The notes under the pieces are model-generated. The model had not been told where the DNA came from. It did not search any database and saw only the letters and a program-made list of their open reading frames with translations. From the NCBI GenBank assembly GCA_025529335.1, contig JAMYHX010000539.1:1-27523 (forward strand): a DNA stretch of 27,523 nt. The letters are read 5' to 3'. The position numbers were made by a program, and so were the translations under genes. Of the stretch, positions 11,036 to 21,394 are shown piece after piece (within the stretch, counting starts at the first letter, position 1; every line of letters begins with the position of its first letter). The DNA comes from Rhizopus sp. PT2906. Taxonomy: Eukaryota > Mucoromycota > Mucoromycetes > Mucorales > Rhizopodaceae.

Positions 11036-12821
11036 ATGGATGTCAATGTTGATTCGCAATTACTTGCTTCAGCACCTGCACCCATAAAAGAACAACCACA
11101 ACAACAATCTATGAATGACAATGCCGTTGCCATGCTTTTAGCAAGGCTTGATGAAGGCACACAGACAGTTATGAATTTACGGTCTATTTTGACCCTAAAG
11201 ACCGCCGAATTGAACGAATTACTAGCCCAACTTGAACTTACGAACCAGGCCATTGCCACTGTTGAATCGACTACTGCTCAAATAGAAGCCATGTTGAAGG
11301 ACCTTGGCTTATCTAATCCTGCAAAAGAAAGTTTATTGATGAATGCTGAAGCATGTCTTGATTCAGCCATCAAGTCTGCAACAAGTATTTACAACAACAA
11401 TAATGTAAACAGTAAAGTGTCTTTTATTCGTCGACCTTCGACCACAAGCACGAATAGCAACGGAGTGGACACTGTTAGTTCAACAGAGAAGCGAGCTGTA
11501 AGAGCCTTTTATATATATATATATATATTAAACAAGTTGATTTACTTTTTGGCATATATGTGATTACATAGAGTAATGCTAGACTATCCACGACCAGAAT
11601 CAGATATAAGCCTGATACGAAGCATATCCTGAGGAAATTGGATAATCTGTTAAGGGAATTGGAATTGGATTCCGGAAAGTTCTTTTCTACCATTGGTACA
11701 ACAGGTAAACAACCTTATGCAGCCCTTTTTATATTATATACTAACGAATTTGTTCTAGATGATTATGAAGTACTCCAAAAAGCTTATGTTGATCTTGATA
11801 TCGCCAAAACGATTTCCTTATCTGCTAAAAGTAACCTGAAGAGAAGAAACATATTGATGAGAAGCGCAAGGAGAAGAAATAACTTGGATGAAATTAAAAC
11901 TGTAAGCTACAAGCATATTGTCTTAAATGGAAAGTTGATAATAACTTTTATGTCTCTATCTCTCTTTTAGTTAGGAGAAAAGATTAGAGAAGGTGTGACA
12001 CTTTGGAAGACTTATACAAGGAATGCACCACTCCTGATGAACGGCGAAAATATCATCGCCATCTTGGATAGAGAAGATAGTTCATTAGCGAAAAATGTAA
12101 GTTGCATGATGACCAAATGCATTCATATGCTTATTCACATGCATACAAATAGTCAGCAACTCCTACTGCACGTCTGTCTTTATATGATGATCGATCCAGT
12201 AATTCAAACATAACGCCATCAAGTTCCGGACAGACTAAGACGGTCAACATAAGATATAGTCTATCTAACGAAAGTACAGCATCCTCAAAGGCGTCAAGAC
12301 ATAACAGAACACCTTCGATTGCTACTAAATTTACCGAGACTACCAAAGAAAGTTCAATTCCATCTCCTGTGCTCCCAGCAACTCCTACTGCAGCCTCCAA
12401 TAAAAAACCATACCGCCAGTCAGCGGGTCCTCGGCTGACACCCGTTAAGGCAAATATTGGTCTACCACGTGTTAGGACAACATCTGTAACTCAGCATTCG
12501 ACCAAGCCAGTTACCTCACCTATATCACCTGGTAAAAACGTATCTACCACTATCGCATCTCACGTGGCAGCGACAAATGCAACATCTGTCGTCACCAATA
12601 CATCCTCTACTGCTTCCCAACAGAAAAAGATCACTACTCCATCATCATCAACAGCAACAGGAACATCAGATTCTTCTGCTATACCCGACGCTGGAAAGAA
12701 ATCACTATTAAAACCTCCTTCACAACGTGGACCTGGTTCCACATTAAGATTAAGAAGTATGCTTGCTAAGCGTTCATCTGCATTAAAGCCTCCGACTGTA
12801 GTAAGTAATTCAAGTACATGA
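11036..12821 (+). CDS. Coiled-coil, Ser/Thr/Pro-rich protein of unknown function
   Basis: Five exons give 510 residues: 11036-11497, 11572-11704, 11759-11901, 11971-12096, 12153-12821; all phases close. The N-terminal 20-30 residues are Gln/Pro-rich. Residues about 30-95 form a heptad-like helix (LLARLDEGTQTVMNLRSIL, LNELLAQLELTNQAIATVES), likely a coiled coil. A second helical block (about 160-240) is rich in Lys, Arg and Leu. The C-terminal 220 residues are low-complexity Ser/Thr/Pro/Lys with few acids and repeated T-P or S-P pairs, as in cytoskeletal or chromatin-associated disordered regions. I recognise no catalytic motif and no named family. A microtubule- or chromatin-associated scaffold is only a guess from composition. 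Introns are 54-74 nt; the first holds a (TA)n run. Confidence 0.75.
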
Positions 12822-13159
12822 TAACCCCAAGATATACATATATATATATACATTTATATATTCCTTATAAGATCCCTTGAAGGGGTGATCCAATCTTTAT
12901 ATGGGCCACCTTTTTTTTTTTACTATGTGCTTAATAGCGGAAAGATATTTCCTGTTTTATTTATATATGAAACTAATTATTTTATGGAACTAAACTATAC
13001 ACATACATATCTACATTTTTGATAATAAACGAAATATTTACATTGAAAGAGACACATTTGGAATATCAAAGATGATCTTGTTATCTAATAAAGCTTTCTT
13101 TTTTTTATACACTATGTTTTATTCTGTCAAAAACATATTTGAAATAGTAATATTTTGCT
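12822..13159. other. Tail-to-tail spacer with shared 3' regions
   Basis: These 338 bp lie between two convergent stop codons. The stretch is strongly AT-rich, with a (TA)n run at about 12836-12850 and a T11 run near 12911. It probably carries both polyadenylation regions. No gene seen. Confidence 0.5.
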
Positions 13160-15417
13160 TTATGAAATAGATACATTGGATAAATTATGAGCATTTGCAT
13201 TTCCTGAGTCAAGAACGACTTGACCAAATAACTCAGTATCAAACAAGAACTCAATGCTGTTGAAGTCTATGTTATTCTTTTGAGAATTTAATGCTGATGA
13301 TAATATGGATGTATGCTGATTATATATCTCTGGATTAAAATCATTATTGTTTCCAGTCATATAATAAGTTTGTGGAGAATACATAGATGCTGAGTTTTCC
13401 ATGGCTGACATCATATCAATTCTGTGGTTCTCGTAGCTGTTGTATAGACTATCCCCATATAATCTCTTGTGATTTATCAGTAATTCCTTGGTTGCCTTTG
13501 CTAGTTTTTCACACATTTGCCAGTATGGGGAGAGTCCCTTTCATTGAAAAAAAAAAGAGTCAATATATGAAATGTTTCGTTTATATGGTCACCTACTTCA
13601 ATAAGTTCATACAATATCTGTAAGCCTCTTCTACTCTTTTCACGATCTTCTCGAGTTTGTGAAAAGGCAGAAGTCATGAGTGCGGTTGCAAAGATATAAG
13701 CAGAGTATCCGTTATAGGGTAGAACGTTATAATGACAAAGATCCTTCATGGCGCCAAAGACAGCCATCGCTGCATCCACGCACATGTGACAGGTCTCAAC
13801 GCTTGCCTGTATACGTCTATGCATCTCTTCTCCAACTTGGTGTGACATATCGAAATAAGCTAAACTGCCTCTATGCAACATCATCATACTAGAACACCAC
13901 AGGGCATGGGATGAAAGCCAAGTGGTTAAGTTCTGAGCACTTGCCGATGTCTGATGATGCTCTAGATTGCTTTGTGTAAATTTGAACTTTTCAGGCAAGC
14001 TCTCTTGCCATGCACGAAGTTGATTATCAAGATTTCGATGCTCAGCGATTGGCGGCCATACGATGGAGCTCGGCTTATTGTTGCTTATTCTGTTCATGTA
14101 CCGATTGACCTCTCCAAACTTTTCTATACAACTCATGTAATAAACACTGACACTCAGTAACGAATCTTCCTGGATCGGCTTTCCCTGAATGTTCGTATGA
14201 AGTTCTGGGTCACGAAGCAAGATATTTTCTGCAAAACTGGATGGACGAGCATCACAGTCGGACCTCTCGATGCACTGAGGTCGATGTGTGCCTGCGCTAG
14301 CCATTCTAAGATAGGAATAAGATTTATGAAATATATAGCTTGTATCACACATTACTTATCAAGAGTAAGACAGCTCCAGTATATGCGCCGTCGCATTGCC
14401 ATTTCAAAGGCGTCAACAGACCCGCCCTTTCCGACAATTGGCGTGCTCTGTATTTCTTCTTTATGATACCCCAATTCTTGACAAAATCTAATATTTCGTT
14501 CTTGTTAAAAACCTTTTTCGTCCTTGCAAAATGTATGTTGTATATTTACCTCACAGCCAATCCTCCATAAACCCATGACCTATAAAAAGATAGATTAATT
14601 CTTAATTTCCATTTTTTCAAATATTAAGTTACATTGATCCCGATGCGCGTCCATATTCCACAAAGGACATAATGCCCCAGAACTGTATGTTACTCATGGT
14701 TGGCTGTAGGGTGCTAGCGTCGACTAGAGACAATGCTTTCTTAGCAAATCGCTCGCATGCCAGGTAAGGCGGGTCTGTGCGAATGGAAGGATGATCTGAA
14801 AATCTAAAATAAGTTACGTCTTTAGCGAGTGTATGTGTATGTGTGGCGTGATCTTTATCCACTAATGAAATCTTACCTAGCGCTGGTTGCTAGTACACTA
14901 TATAACAATGGACGTGATATCGTCCCTTCTTGGATACTCTTCTTCAAGATAGAACGATGCACAAATGGTAAAAAAGCATTGATATGCTTAAAGAATATAT
15001 TCACAAGATGATCCACAATCTCTTTTGATGGAAGATCATATTCCATGTCGTTATTTCTATTTGAAAAACTAGGCTGAATGGATGATAGACTGGCAGAAGG
15101 CATTGCCATTCCGTTGTTGGCCAATCTTTTCTCCATTTCTGTAAGCCTTTCCTCTAATGTTTGCACATATCCTTTACGCGGCCCTCTCTTCTTGCTCTCT
15201 GCATACTCACAATTCAATTGAAGCTGAAGACAGTTTGAACACGTAGGATGATGACCATCACACCTTATCTATTTTAAATGCATTAATTACCCCCCTTTCT
15301 CTCTCTCTCTCCATATTTTCCCAAAAGGGGGACCTCAGACACACGCACCTTCTTCTTTCGACAATAGACACAAGCTCGCGTGGTTCTCACCCTTTTTCTG
15401 GGTTGATTCTGATCCAT
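13160..15417 (-). CDS. Zn2Cys6 fungal transcription factor
   Basis: Seven exons give 626 residues: 15417-15349, 15268-14877, 14803-14633, 14579-14550, 14487-14356, 14305-13597, 13537-13160. The DNA-binding domain is the binuclear zinc cluster C16-X2-C19-X6-C26-X6-C33-X2-C36-X6-C43, with the basic run CRKKKIRCDG, and is split by intron 1 right after RKKK. A short linker (KKRGPRKGY) and a dimerisation helix (VQTLEERLTEMEKRL) follow. The middle is a Fungal_trans domain: HINAFLPFVHRSIL, RFCQELGYHKE, and AMRRRIYWSCLTLDK near residue 260. The C-terminus is Asn/Ser-rich, perhaps an activation region. It is a nuclear regulator; target genes cannot be told. The ATG lies only 117 bp from the stop of the isoaspartyl methyltransferase gene on the same strand. 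Exon 4 is just 30 nt. Confidence 0.9.
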
Positions 15418-15534
15418 TATTATATTCTACAACAATGAAAAAGAGAGAAAGAGAAAGAAAGAGCTTTTTTATTTTTTTTAAAAGCACAAAAAGAGGTGTT
15501 AAACATTTATCCATTCTTACTATCGGCTATTTTT

Positions 15535-16587
15535 TTATCCGAGGTGATGGAAGCTTCTTTGCGCCTTCGCATCCGTCAATGGCACATATTGTACGTCCAA
15601 AAACTTGGTTTCGTGAACATTTCCATCCTTATCTTTATCATAAATAATGATGGATTGCGCGTACTTTCCTACTGGAATAAACAGTCTATTTTTTGGGGGG
15701 TTATCATCACGCTTGATCTATTCTGTTCTGTACCTTCCGGGTGATTTTAATTGATCGATGAGTGTTTGTGGTGTACTTGGTGTCGCAGCACCAACATGGC
15801 TATATATAAAATAATGTTTGAATTGAAGCAAACATATAGTCTTTATATATTACATGCAGTCATAGGGCGCATCGGATGGATATCCAAGTCGTCCATCTCC
15901 TTCGACAAGCTTGATTTGACCAGACTCCAACCAGTCACTGTGGCTCTTTTGGACATTACGCTTTGAAGATTCGACTAACTCTGGAATATGCTCAACACCA
16001 ACCACTCGACCTGTCTCTCCAACCTTTTTATATAATTAGTTTTATGCATATTAGACGATGATCTTGTTATTACCATAGCAGCCATACAAGCTGTCAAATA
16101 TCCAGATCCAGATCCAATGTCCAATGCTTTATTGACAAAGACTTAGCAAATAAATAGAAATATGCCTGTCTCTTTACCTTTCATTCCAGGCTGGAGAAAG
16201 GGTTCCAACTTGTCCAAGGCATATCCATGCATGTGTCTATCTTGTTAATCTATGCATATGTAACTGTGTGTAAAGAAGCTTACGGCGCAGATATGGTCGC
16301 ACCATATCCAATCGACTGAGGACTGTCTTCGTATGGATACTTGGGAGAATAATCCTTTCTAAAAAAAAAAAAAAAAAAAAAAGAGATCAATTGTCATGTC
16401 TTTTTCTTTTTTCTAAATAATACCTGTCAATAGCCTTCATTGCTGCGAATACTCTTTCCTTTGTTATTATATGTGAGTCAAATAAGTTCTTGACTAGTTC
16501 AATATTTGTTTCGGCTATATTTCTTTTGAATTAAAACCATGCTTACAACACTTGCTTTACATAAATACCTGAACATCTCCAAGCCAT
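15535..16587 (-). CDS. PCMT1: Protein-L-isoaspartate O-methyltransferase
   Basis: Eight exons give 227 residues, the same length as human PCMT1: 16587-16569, 16514-16424, 16358-16284, 16236-16178, 16126-16074, 16023-15854, 15799-15734, 15685-15535. The enzyme uses S-adenosylmethionine to methylate isoaspartyl residues that arise in ageing proteins, starting their repair in the cytosol. Family marks are GYGATISAPHMHGYAL (Ser near 60), SAM motif I ALDIGSGSGYLTACMA (82 onward), a later acidic VVGVEH, HVGAATP and the C-terminal FLDVQYVPLTD. The first exon is only 19 nt (MAWRCSG); this start is supported by splice phase and by the usual MAWR-type N-terminus. Intron 2 carries a very long pyrimidine tract (22 T on the coding strand). 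It is divergent from DJ-1, 153 bp away. Confidence 0.95.
16361..16382. repeat. Poly-A tract (A22) inside PCMT intron 2
   Basis: Read on the coding strand this is a T22 polypyrimidine tract directly before the acceptor AG of intron 2. Its length may vary between strains or be misassembled. Confidence 0.85.
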
Positions 16588-16740
16588 GATTGCGAAATGA
16601 GAAAGAAATACACAAACCAAGGTTAAAGTTTGCATGAATGACGTTATTTTTTCAGACAGTCCCCTCTCTCTCTCTGAATTTATATATGGCTCGTATACTT
16701 TTTTTTTTCCTTTTTTTTTTTGTAACAGACAAATAAAAAC
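16588..16740. promoter_or_regulatory. Bidirectional promoter region, PCMT / DJ-1
   Basis: Only 153 bp separate the two start codons, so the promoters must overlap or be shared. The sequence contains TGACGTTA at 16639-16646 (a CRE/ATF-like core), a TTTATATATGG stretch about 60 bp upstream of the DJ-1 ATG that may act as a TATA element, a CT-rich run at about 16660-16676, and T tracts before the DJ-1 start. Assignment of binding factors is inference. Confidence 0.55.
16639..16646. promoter_or_regulatory. CRE/ATF-like element TGACGTTA
   Basis: TGACGTTA differs by one base from the palindromic CRE TGACGTCA bound by bZIP factors such as Atf1/Sko1 in stress responses. It lies centrally between two divergent protein-maintenance genes. 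An 8-bp match can arise by chance. Confidence 0.3.
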
Positions 16741-17521
16741 ATGGTACATAAAAAGGCTATTGTATTCTTAACAGAAGGAGCTGAAGACATGGAATTCTCT
16801 ATCAGCGGTAAAAGAAAGAAGATAAAGCATAAAGCATAAACCTTATATTATTATAGTTGACGTTTTACGACGCGCCAAGGTGGAAGTCACCGTTGTTGGC
16901 GTCGAACTCAATGGAACTTATGCTACCTGTGCACGAGGTATCAAGGTTGTACCCGATGTAAAATTCGAAGAGACAACGTTCAAGGCGGTAAGAGAGAATA
17001 ATTTTGGTTTAACTAGCTCACTTTTAATCAATATAGTCTGATTATGATGTTGCTATTGTACCAGGAGGCGCTGGTTCAGCCAAGACGTTGAGTGCTCACA
17101 AGGGAGTTCATAAACTTATCATGGAATTCTATGAGCATTCTAAACTTGTCGCTTTTATTTGTGCTGGTACCCTTGTAGCCAAAGAGGCTGGTATTCCTAC
17201 CCATCATACTGTTACTTCATTCCCTTCTGTCAAGGATAAACTAGTGGATGGTAAGTAAATATGTATGATGCATTTCTCTCTTTTGCTAATGTGTAACAAT
17301 AGCTTATACTTACTCTGAAGACAGAGTAGTTGTAAGTGACAATGTTATTACCAGTCGCGCCCCAGGTACCGCTTTTCTCTTTGCTTTAACAATTGCTGAA
17401 AAGTTGGTTGGTCCCGAGGTAAGATGCGTTGCCATGGTTATATACATGCATCATAATCATATAATTATTATAGGTTGTCGACACTGTTAAGCATGACTTG
17501 ATGACTATGCCAGAATTGTAA
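16741..17521 (+). CDS. DJ-1: DJ-1 (PARK7-type) protein
   Basis: Five exons give 191 residues: 16741-16807, 16857-16987, 17037-17250, 17303-17418, 17474-17521. The fold is the class I glutamine amidotransferase-like DJ-1 domain. DJ-1 proteins act in oxidative stress defence, with glyoxalase activity and a debated deglycase role in repair of glycated proteins. Conserved marks are TEGAEDMEFSI (Glu15 and Glu18), DVAIVPGGAGSAK, and the nucleophile elbow FICAGTL with Cys108. The stretch that in human DJ-1 reads V-T-T-H-P is V-T-S-F-P here, so the active-site-proximal His is replaced by Phe. The sequence resembles the animal DJ-1 clade more than yeast Hsp31, whose catalytic triad differs. The partner gene upstream is the divergent isoaspartyl methyltransferase. 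Confidence 0.95.
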
Positions 17522-17825
17522 TTGTTCATTTTTGTATAAAAAAACCCTCTTCTCTTCTTTTTACGAAAACCTGTCTTGTCTAGTATTTTACCAACTTAAA
17601 ATGATGACATGCTTCTTTTTTTCTAATACTGAAAATGATCTTTGCTTGCTATGTGTGTGTATATCAATTCATGATAATGTTTTCTTTGATATCTGTGATT
17701 TATGAAAGCATTGTTGTCATTTTTTTTTCCTTTTTTTTTTTTTTTTTTTTTTTTTTTTCGGATGCAAAAAAAAAGAAGGTCTATTCTTGAACTTTTTTTA
17801 TATATTATTTTCATTATTTGAAGCA
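17522..17825. other. Short spacer between DJ-1 and the chromodomain gene
   Basis: These 304 bp contain the DJ-1 3' region and the chromodomain promoter. The notable content is a broken poly-T tract, T8-CC-T28 (17721-17758), ending about 67 bp before the chromodomain ATG. Such poly(dT) stretches disfavour nucleosomes. Confidence 0.55.
17721..17758. repeat. Long poly-T tract upstream of chromodomain gene
   Basis: T8, then CC, then T28. It probably keeps the core promoter free of nucleosomes. Tract length is prone to sequencing error. Confidence 0.85.
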
Positions 17826-20800
17826 ATGAGTCAAGAAGCCGACGATGAGACTAATTACTATGAAGTAGAGGCTATTCTGGACAAACGAGAATTTTCTACA
17901 GGAGCAGCAGAGTATCTCATCAAATGGAAAGGCTATAGTGAAGAGTGGTATAGTGTTGCGATCTTGTGTTCTTTTTAGTTTAATCATGCTTTTTTTTTTT
18001 AATTAGAGTATATGCACACATACTGATGAGGAAAATGTATTGATCATTCTTTTAGACACAACACTTGGGAACCTGAAGACAACTTGAATTGTCCAGATAT
18101 TTTAGCAGCTTTTAATCAAGGCAGGATCAACGCCAGGGAGAAGAATCGAGAGGCAAGAAAGAAGACCAAGACACAGAAAGTCAAAAAGGAGAAACATCGT
18201 AAATCAGCTAGTACATCTTCATCTAAAAGTCAATCCAAGTCTTCTACTACAACAGACAAGTCTACAACAGAAAAGTCTACAACGATCAGTGGTAAAAGGA
18301 AAGCAAGTGATGTTTCTAGTGAAGTGCCCAAAAACGATCAAGGCGGTAATGCTCAAGCTGATTCTTCCAAAGTAAATGTACAATGAGCGATATATTAGCT
18401 TGTATTAATATATCTTAGGACCCGGGTATTATGCATTATACTAAAGTAAAACGAGCACGTCATACGCAACCAAAAGGTAACAAGAGAGGGACAATTGTAA
18501 AAAGTAGAAACTCACTTTTTATACAGTGGCGGAGGTGGACATTGATGCGATTTTGAAGAATATAGAAAGTAACAGGGCACTAACAGCAAATCAACAAGCC
18601 TCAACCGAACACTTTAAATCTACATTATATAAAAATACGACTTCTTCTCTCGCTTCCAGTAGTAATAATAACCTTAGCATGGATAAATCAGAGCGTAGGT
18701 GAAGAGCGTATGTGTTGGTCAGATACTCATCCTTTTAGTAGAACAAACCAAGGAACTGTTAAGTCATACGTTTCCAACAAAGAAACCACAATGGCCACCA
18801 GCATCTATACAGCCTCCAAATAAAGTTCAAACTGTTTCACCAAGGCCAGACCAACAGCAAGATCAACAACAGCATTCTAATATATTGACGCCATCACAGC
18901 CTTTAGCGGCCACAGCATCCACATCTGTCACGGCCAGCCAACCATCCAAACCACTTATTCAAACAACAAAGTTGCCTGCTCAAGCAGCTCAGTCATCGAT
19001 CCAAACACAGGTGCCAGCACAAACACCCAAGGCTGTTCAGCAAGTATCAGTACCTGCTCCACAGTCTCCTAAACCTGTCCAAGGAAAGCATCCTGAGATC
19101 CCCAAGTCTATCCAACAACAGACTATTCCACAGCCCTCCGAGCCTGTCCAGCAACAGCAACCTATACCACCCAAACCTACTCAAGTGCCTACTCCACAGC
19201 CTCCTAAGCCTGTTCAGCAAGTATCGGCGCCTACTCCGCAACCACTCAAATCTGTCCAGCAACAACAGGTTACTTCATCCAGACCCATCCTTCAACAACA
19301 ACAGGCTATTCTGCCCAAGCCTATCTTTCAACAACAACAATCTACTACACAATTACCCAGCTTTGTTCTCAGCTCACCCAGGCCACATCAATATAAATTG
19401 GCTGAACAAGGACTCAAATACAAACTTAATCAACAAACTCCAAGGTTTCATCAACCAACATCATCTCCTTCTTCCACACCCGTGCCTCCTCCTCCTCCTC
19501 CTCCTTCTCCTCCAAAGCAATATCCAAGACCTCACCCTGCACCCATGTACTCACAACAACAACAACAACAACAACAACAACAGCAGCAGCAGCAGTCTTG
19601 TCTATCTCCCCAGAGACAGGATCAACCCAAGATCAGTATCATACATGAGGCAAGAGATCCTCGATTAAAAACAATAGTAGGAAAAGACCCAAGAATTAAA
19701 AAGCAACAACAATCAGATCCAAAGCAAAGTCCAGAGACGAATGGAGAACTACTGGAACATAAAGATCTCGAAATGGATGTTGTCTTGTTTAAAGGAGATA
19801 AAGAAATTGCGCCCATCACATTGAAGCGAAAGCAGAAATGTTATCATCGAGATAAAATCATGTAATGTATTATGTATTGTATTTGATGTATTCTAACAAT
19901 TTTTATAGACAACTCATCAACGCACAAGCAAAGGGTCCTAATCAGCTTCATATTATTTCTTACCTTCCGCTTCGAGCCTTGAATGAGATTATCCATAATC
20001 GCCGTGTCACGCTGATAGACATTCTGATGACTAAATCATTGGTGAACTTTGGCAAGTTAAGAAGCTTCTTGCAAGTAAATGAGATTGTAAGTGCATAGAT
20101 ATATAAACAAAAAATATAATAACACAATGATAGGCTGGTCTCGCATATGATACAAACAACACCAAGGATATCCTCGTGCTGTTGCCCGTAATCGATCTCC
20201 ACAAGTTGACTAATGTACCTTCTGATCATGGTTTAATGAACTATTACCATCAGCTATGTGCCATCTATATCGAAGGTGTTCCTGAAAAGCCAAATATTAT
20301 AGAAGGATTTTCAGGAGTAGGCCCATTGACGAATCGAGACTATACAATGCTCGAATGGGAATTGACAGCTGCCTACTTGCGCTTCCCACCCGAGGTAAGT
20401 TTGATATCTTAATTCATTCTGTTTGATACAATATTCCACATAGTTGAAACGTTTAAGAACAGAAGCCAAGTTCTTTATTTACGGAAACTCACTTGCTGCT
20501 ACATTACTTGCCAAATCGCTCAATGCAATCCATACACAATCAAGTCCCAAGTCTCATGTCATGATGGTAAGTTTTATTCTTGTATGAAAAGAGTGAGACG
20601 CTTAGGTTTTTATAGTTTGATAGATACAACAAGACCATATTCACAAAGAGTTTGACAAGACACAAGAAGGAACCATCAACACAGATTTGGGAGTTTGGTG
20701 TACCTGATTTGTCCACAGGAGACATGTTACCACCTGAACAAGTGTTTCCTAATTATTCAGGCGGGTTTATTACGACCGATGCTAAAAATATTATTCATCG

Positions 20801-21310
20801 TCCTGGAATCATTGATGACATCAGTGAGCAAGTGGCCAAGGTAATAATACTGTATATATCTGATGTATCATGGTTTATTTATACATGTTTATTAGTTGAA
20901 TGCAGACACGATAGCAAATGGGAAATGGAAGTTTGTGTTGCCACATAATTTCTTTGTTCAAATGAAACATGTGATCAATAGCGAAATACATGCAACAGCG
21001 TTCGTGTTGTCTTTATGATATTATATAATGCAAGCTAACGTGGCATCTCTTTAGGGGACGAGAAGCTGTGGTCAAGATAGCACTAGCTTTGAGCGAAGGA
21101 AGACTTGATATACTTCGAGTGTGGTCATCCGGCGAGATACAAGAAAAGGATTCACTTGAGTTTATGGATAACATTGCTCACAATTATTACAAGGAGCATC
21201 AATTTTTTATTTATGTAGACGATATTGATGCTATCCCAGTCAACAAGCGTTTGAACAGCATTGATTTTGTAACATCTGCAAACATTTACTCCAGTTTTGC
21301 TTTGATTTGA
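17826..21310 (+). CDS. Chromodomain protein with Chp1-like architecture
   Basis: Eleven exons give 976 residues: 17826-17944, 18056-18371, 18419-18476, 18527-18694, 18739-19861, 19909-20086, 20134-20394, 20444-20566, 20616-20840, 20896-20999, 21055-21310. The N-terminal chromodomain (about 10-62) has cage residues Tyr12, Trp34 and Tyr37 and ends SEEHNTWEPEDNL; such domains bind methylated histone H3, usually H3K9me. A Lys/Ser-rich basic region follows, then a long Pro/Gln linker (about 220-560) with repeated P-K-P-V-Q-Q units and about 14 glutamines. The C-terminal 400 residues are structured: LEMDVVLFKGDKEIAPITL, FGKLRSFLQVNEIAGLAY and ILVLLPVIDL suggest a SPOC-like fold, followed by an alpha/beta region. 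Chromodomain first, SPOC and PIN last, and about 960 residues is the layout of fission yeast Chp1. The Chp1 match is by layout, not alignment. Donor GTGGTA (intron 1) and GTTCGT (intron 10) are atypical. Confidence 0.8.
19554..19595 (+). repeat. CAA/CAG repeat coding polyglutamine
   Basis: Pure CAA codons change to CAG near the end, encoding about 14 consecutive Gln in the P/Q-rich linker of the chromodomain protein. A CCT repeat coding polyproline lies just upstream (about 19485-19510). Confidence 0.9.
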
Positions 21311-21394
21311 ATACACAAAAAAGAGTATTTATGTACATAAATGATATAAAGAAAAAGACAAAAAAAAAAGGTGGATAAATCATGGAGTAGCATA

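Noticed and set aside
13922..14160. Plus-strand frames across the Zn2Cys6 gene
   Set aside because: They overlap conserved regulator codons on the other strand and have no features.
18020..18055. TGATGAG in the 111-nt chromodomain intron as a possible snoRNA C box
   Set aside because: No matching D box, terminal stem or guide region could be found.
19047..19265. Antisense Arg/Leu-rich frame over the P/Q linker
   Set aside because: A direct result of the repeated CAA/CCT codons on the opposite strand.
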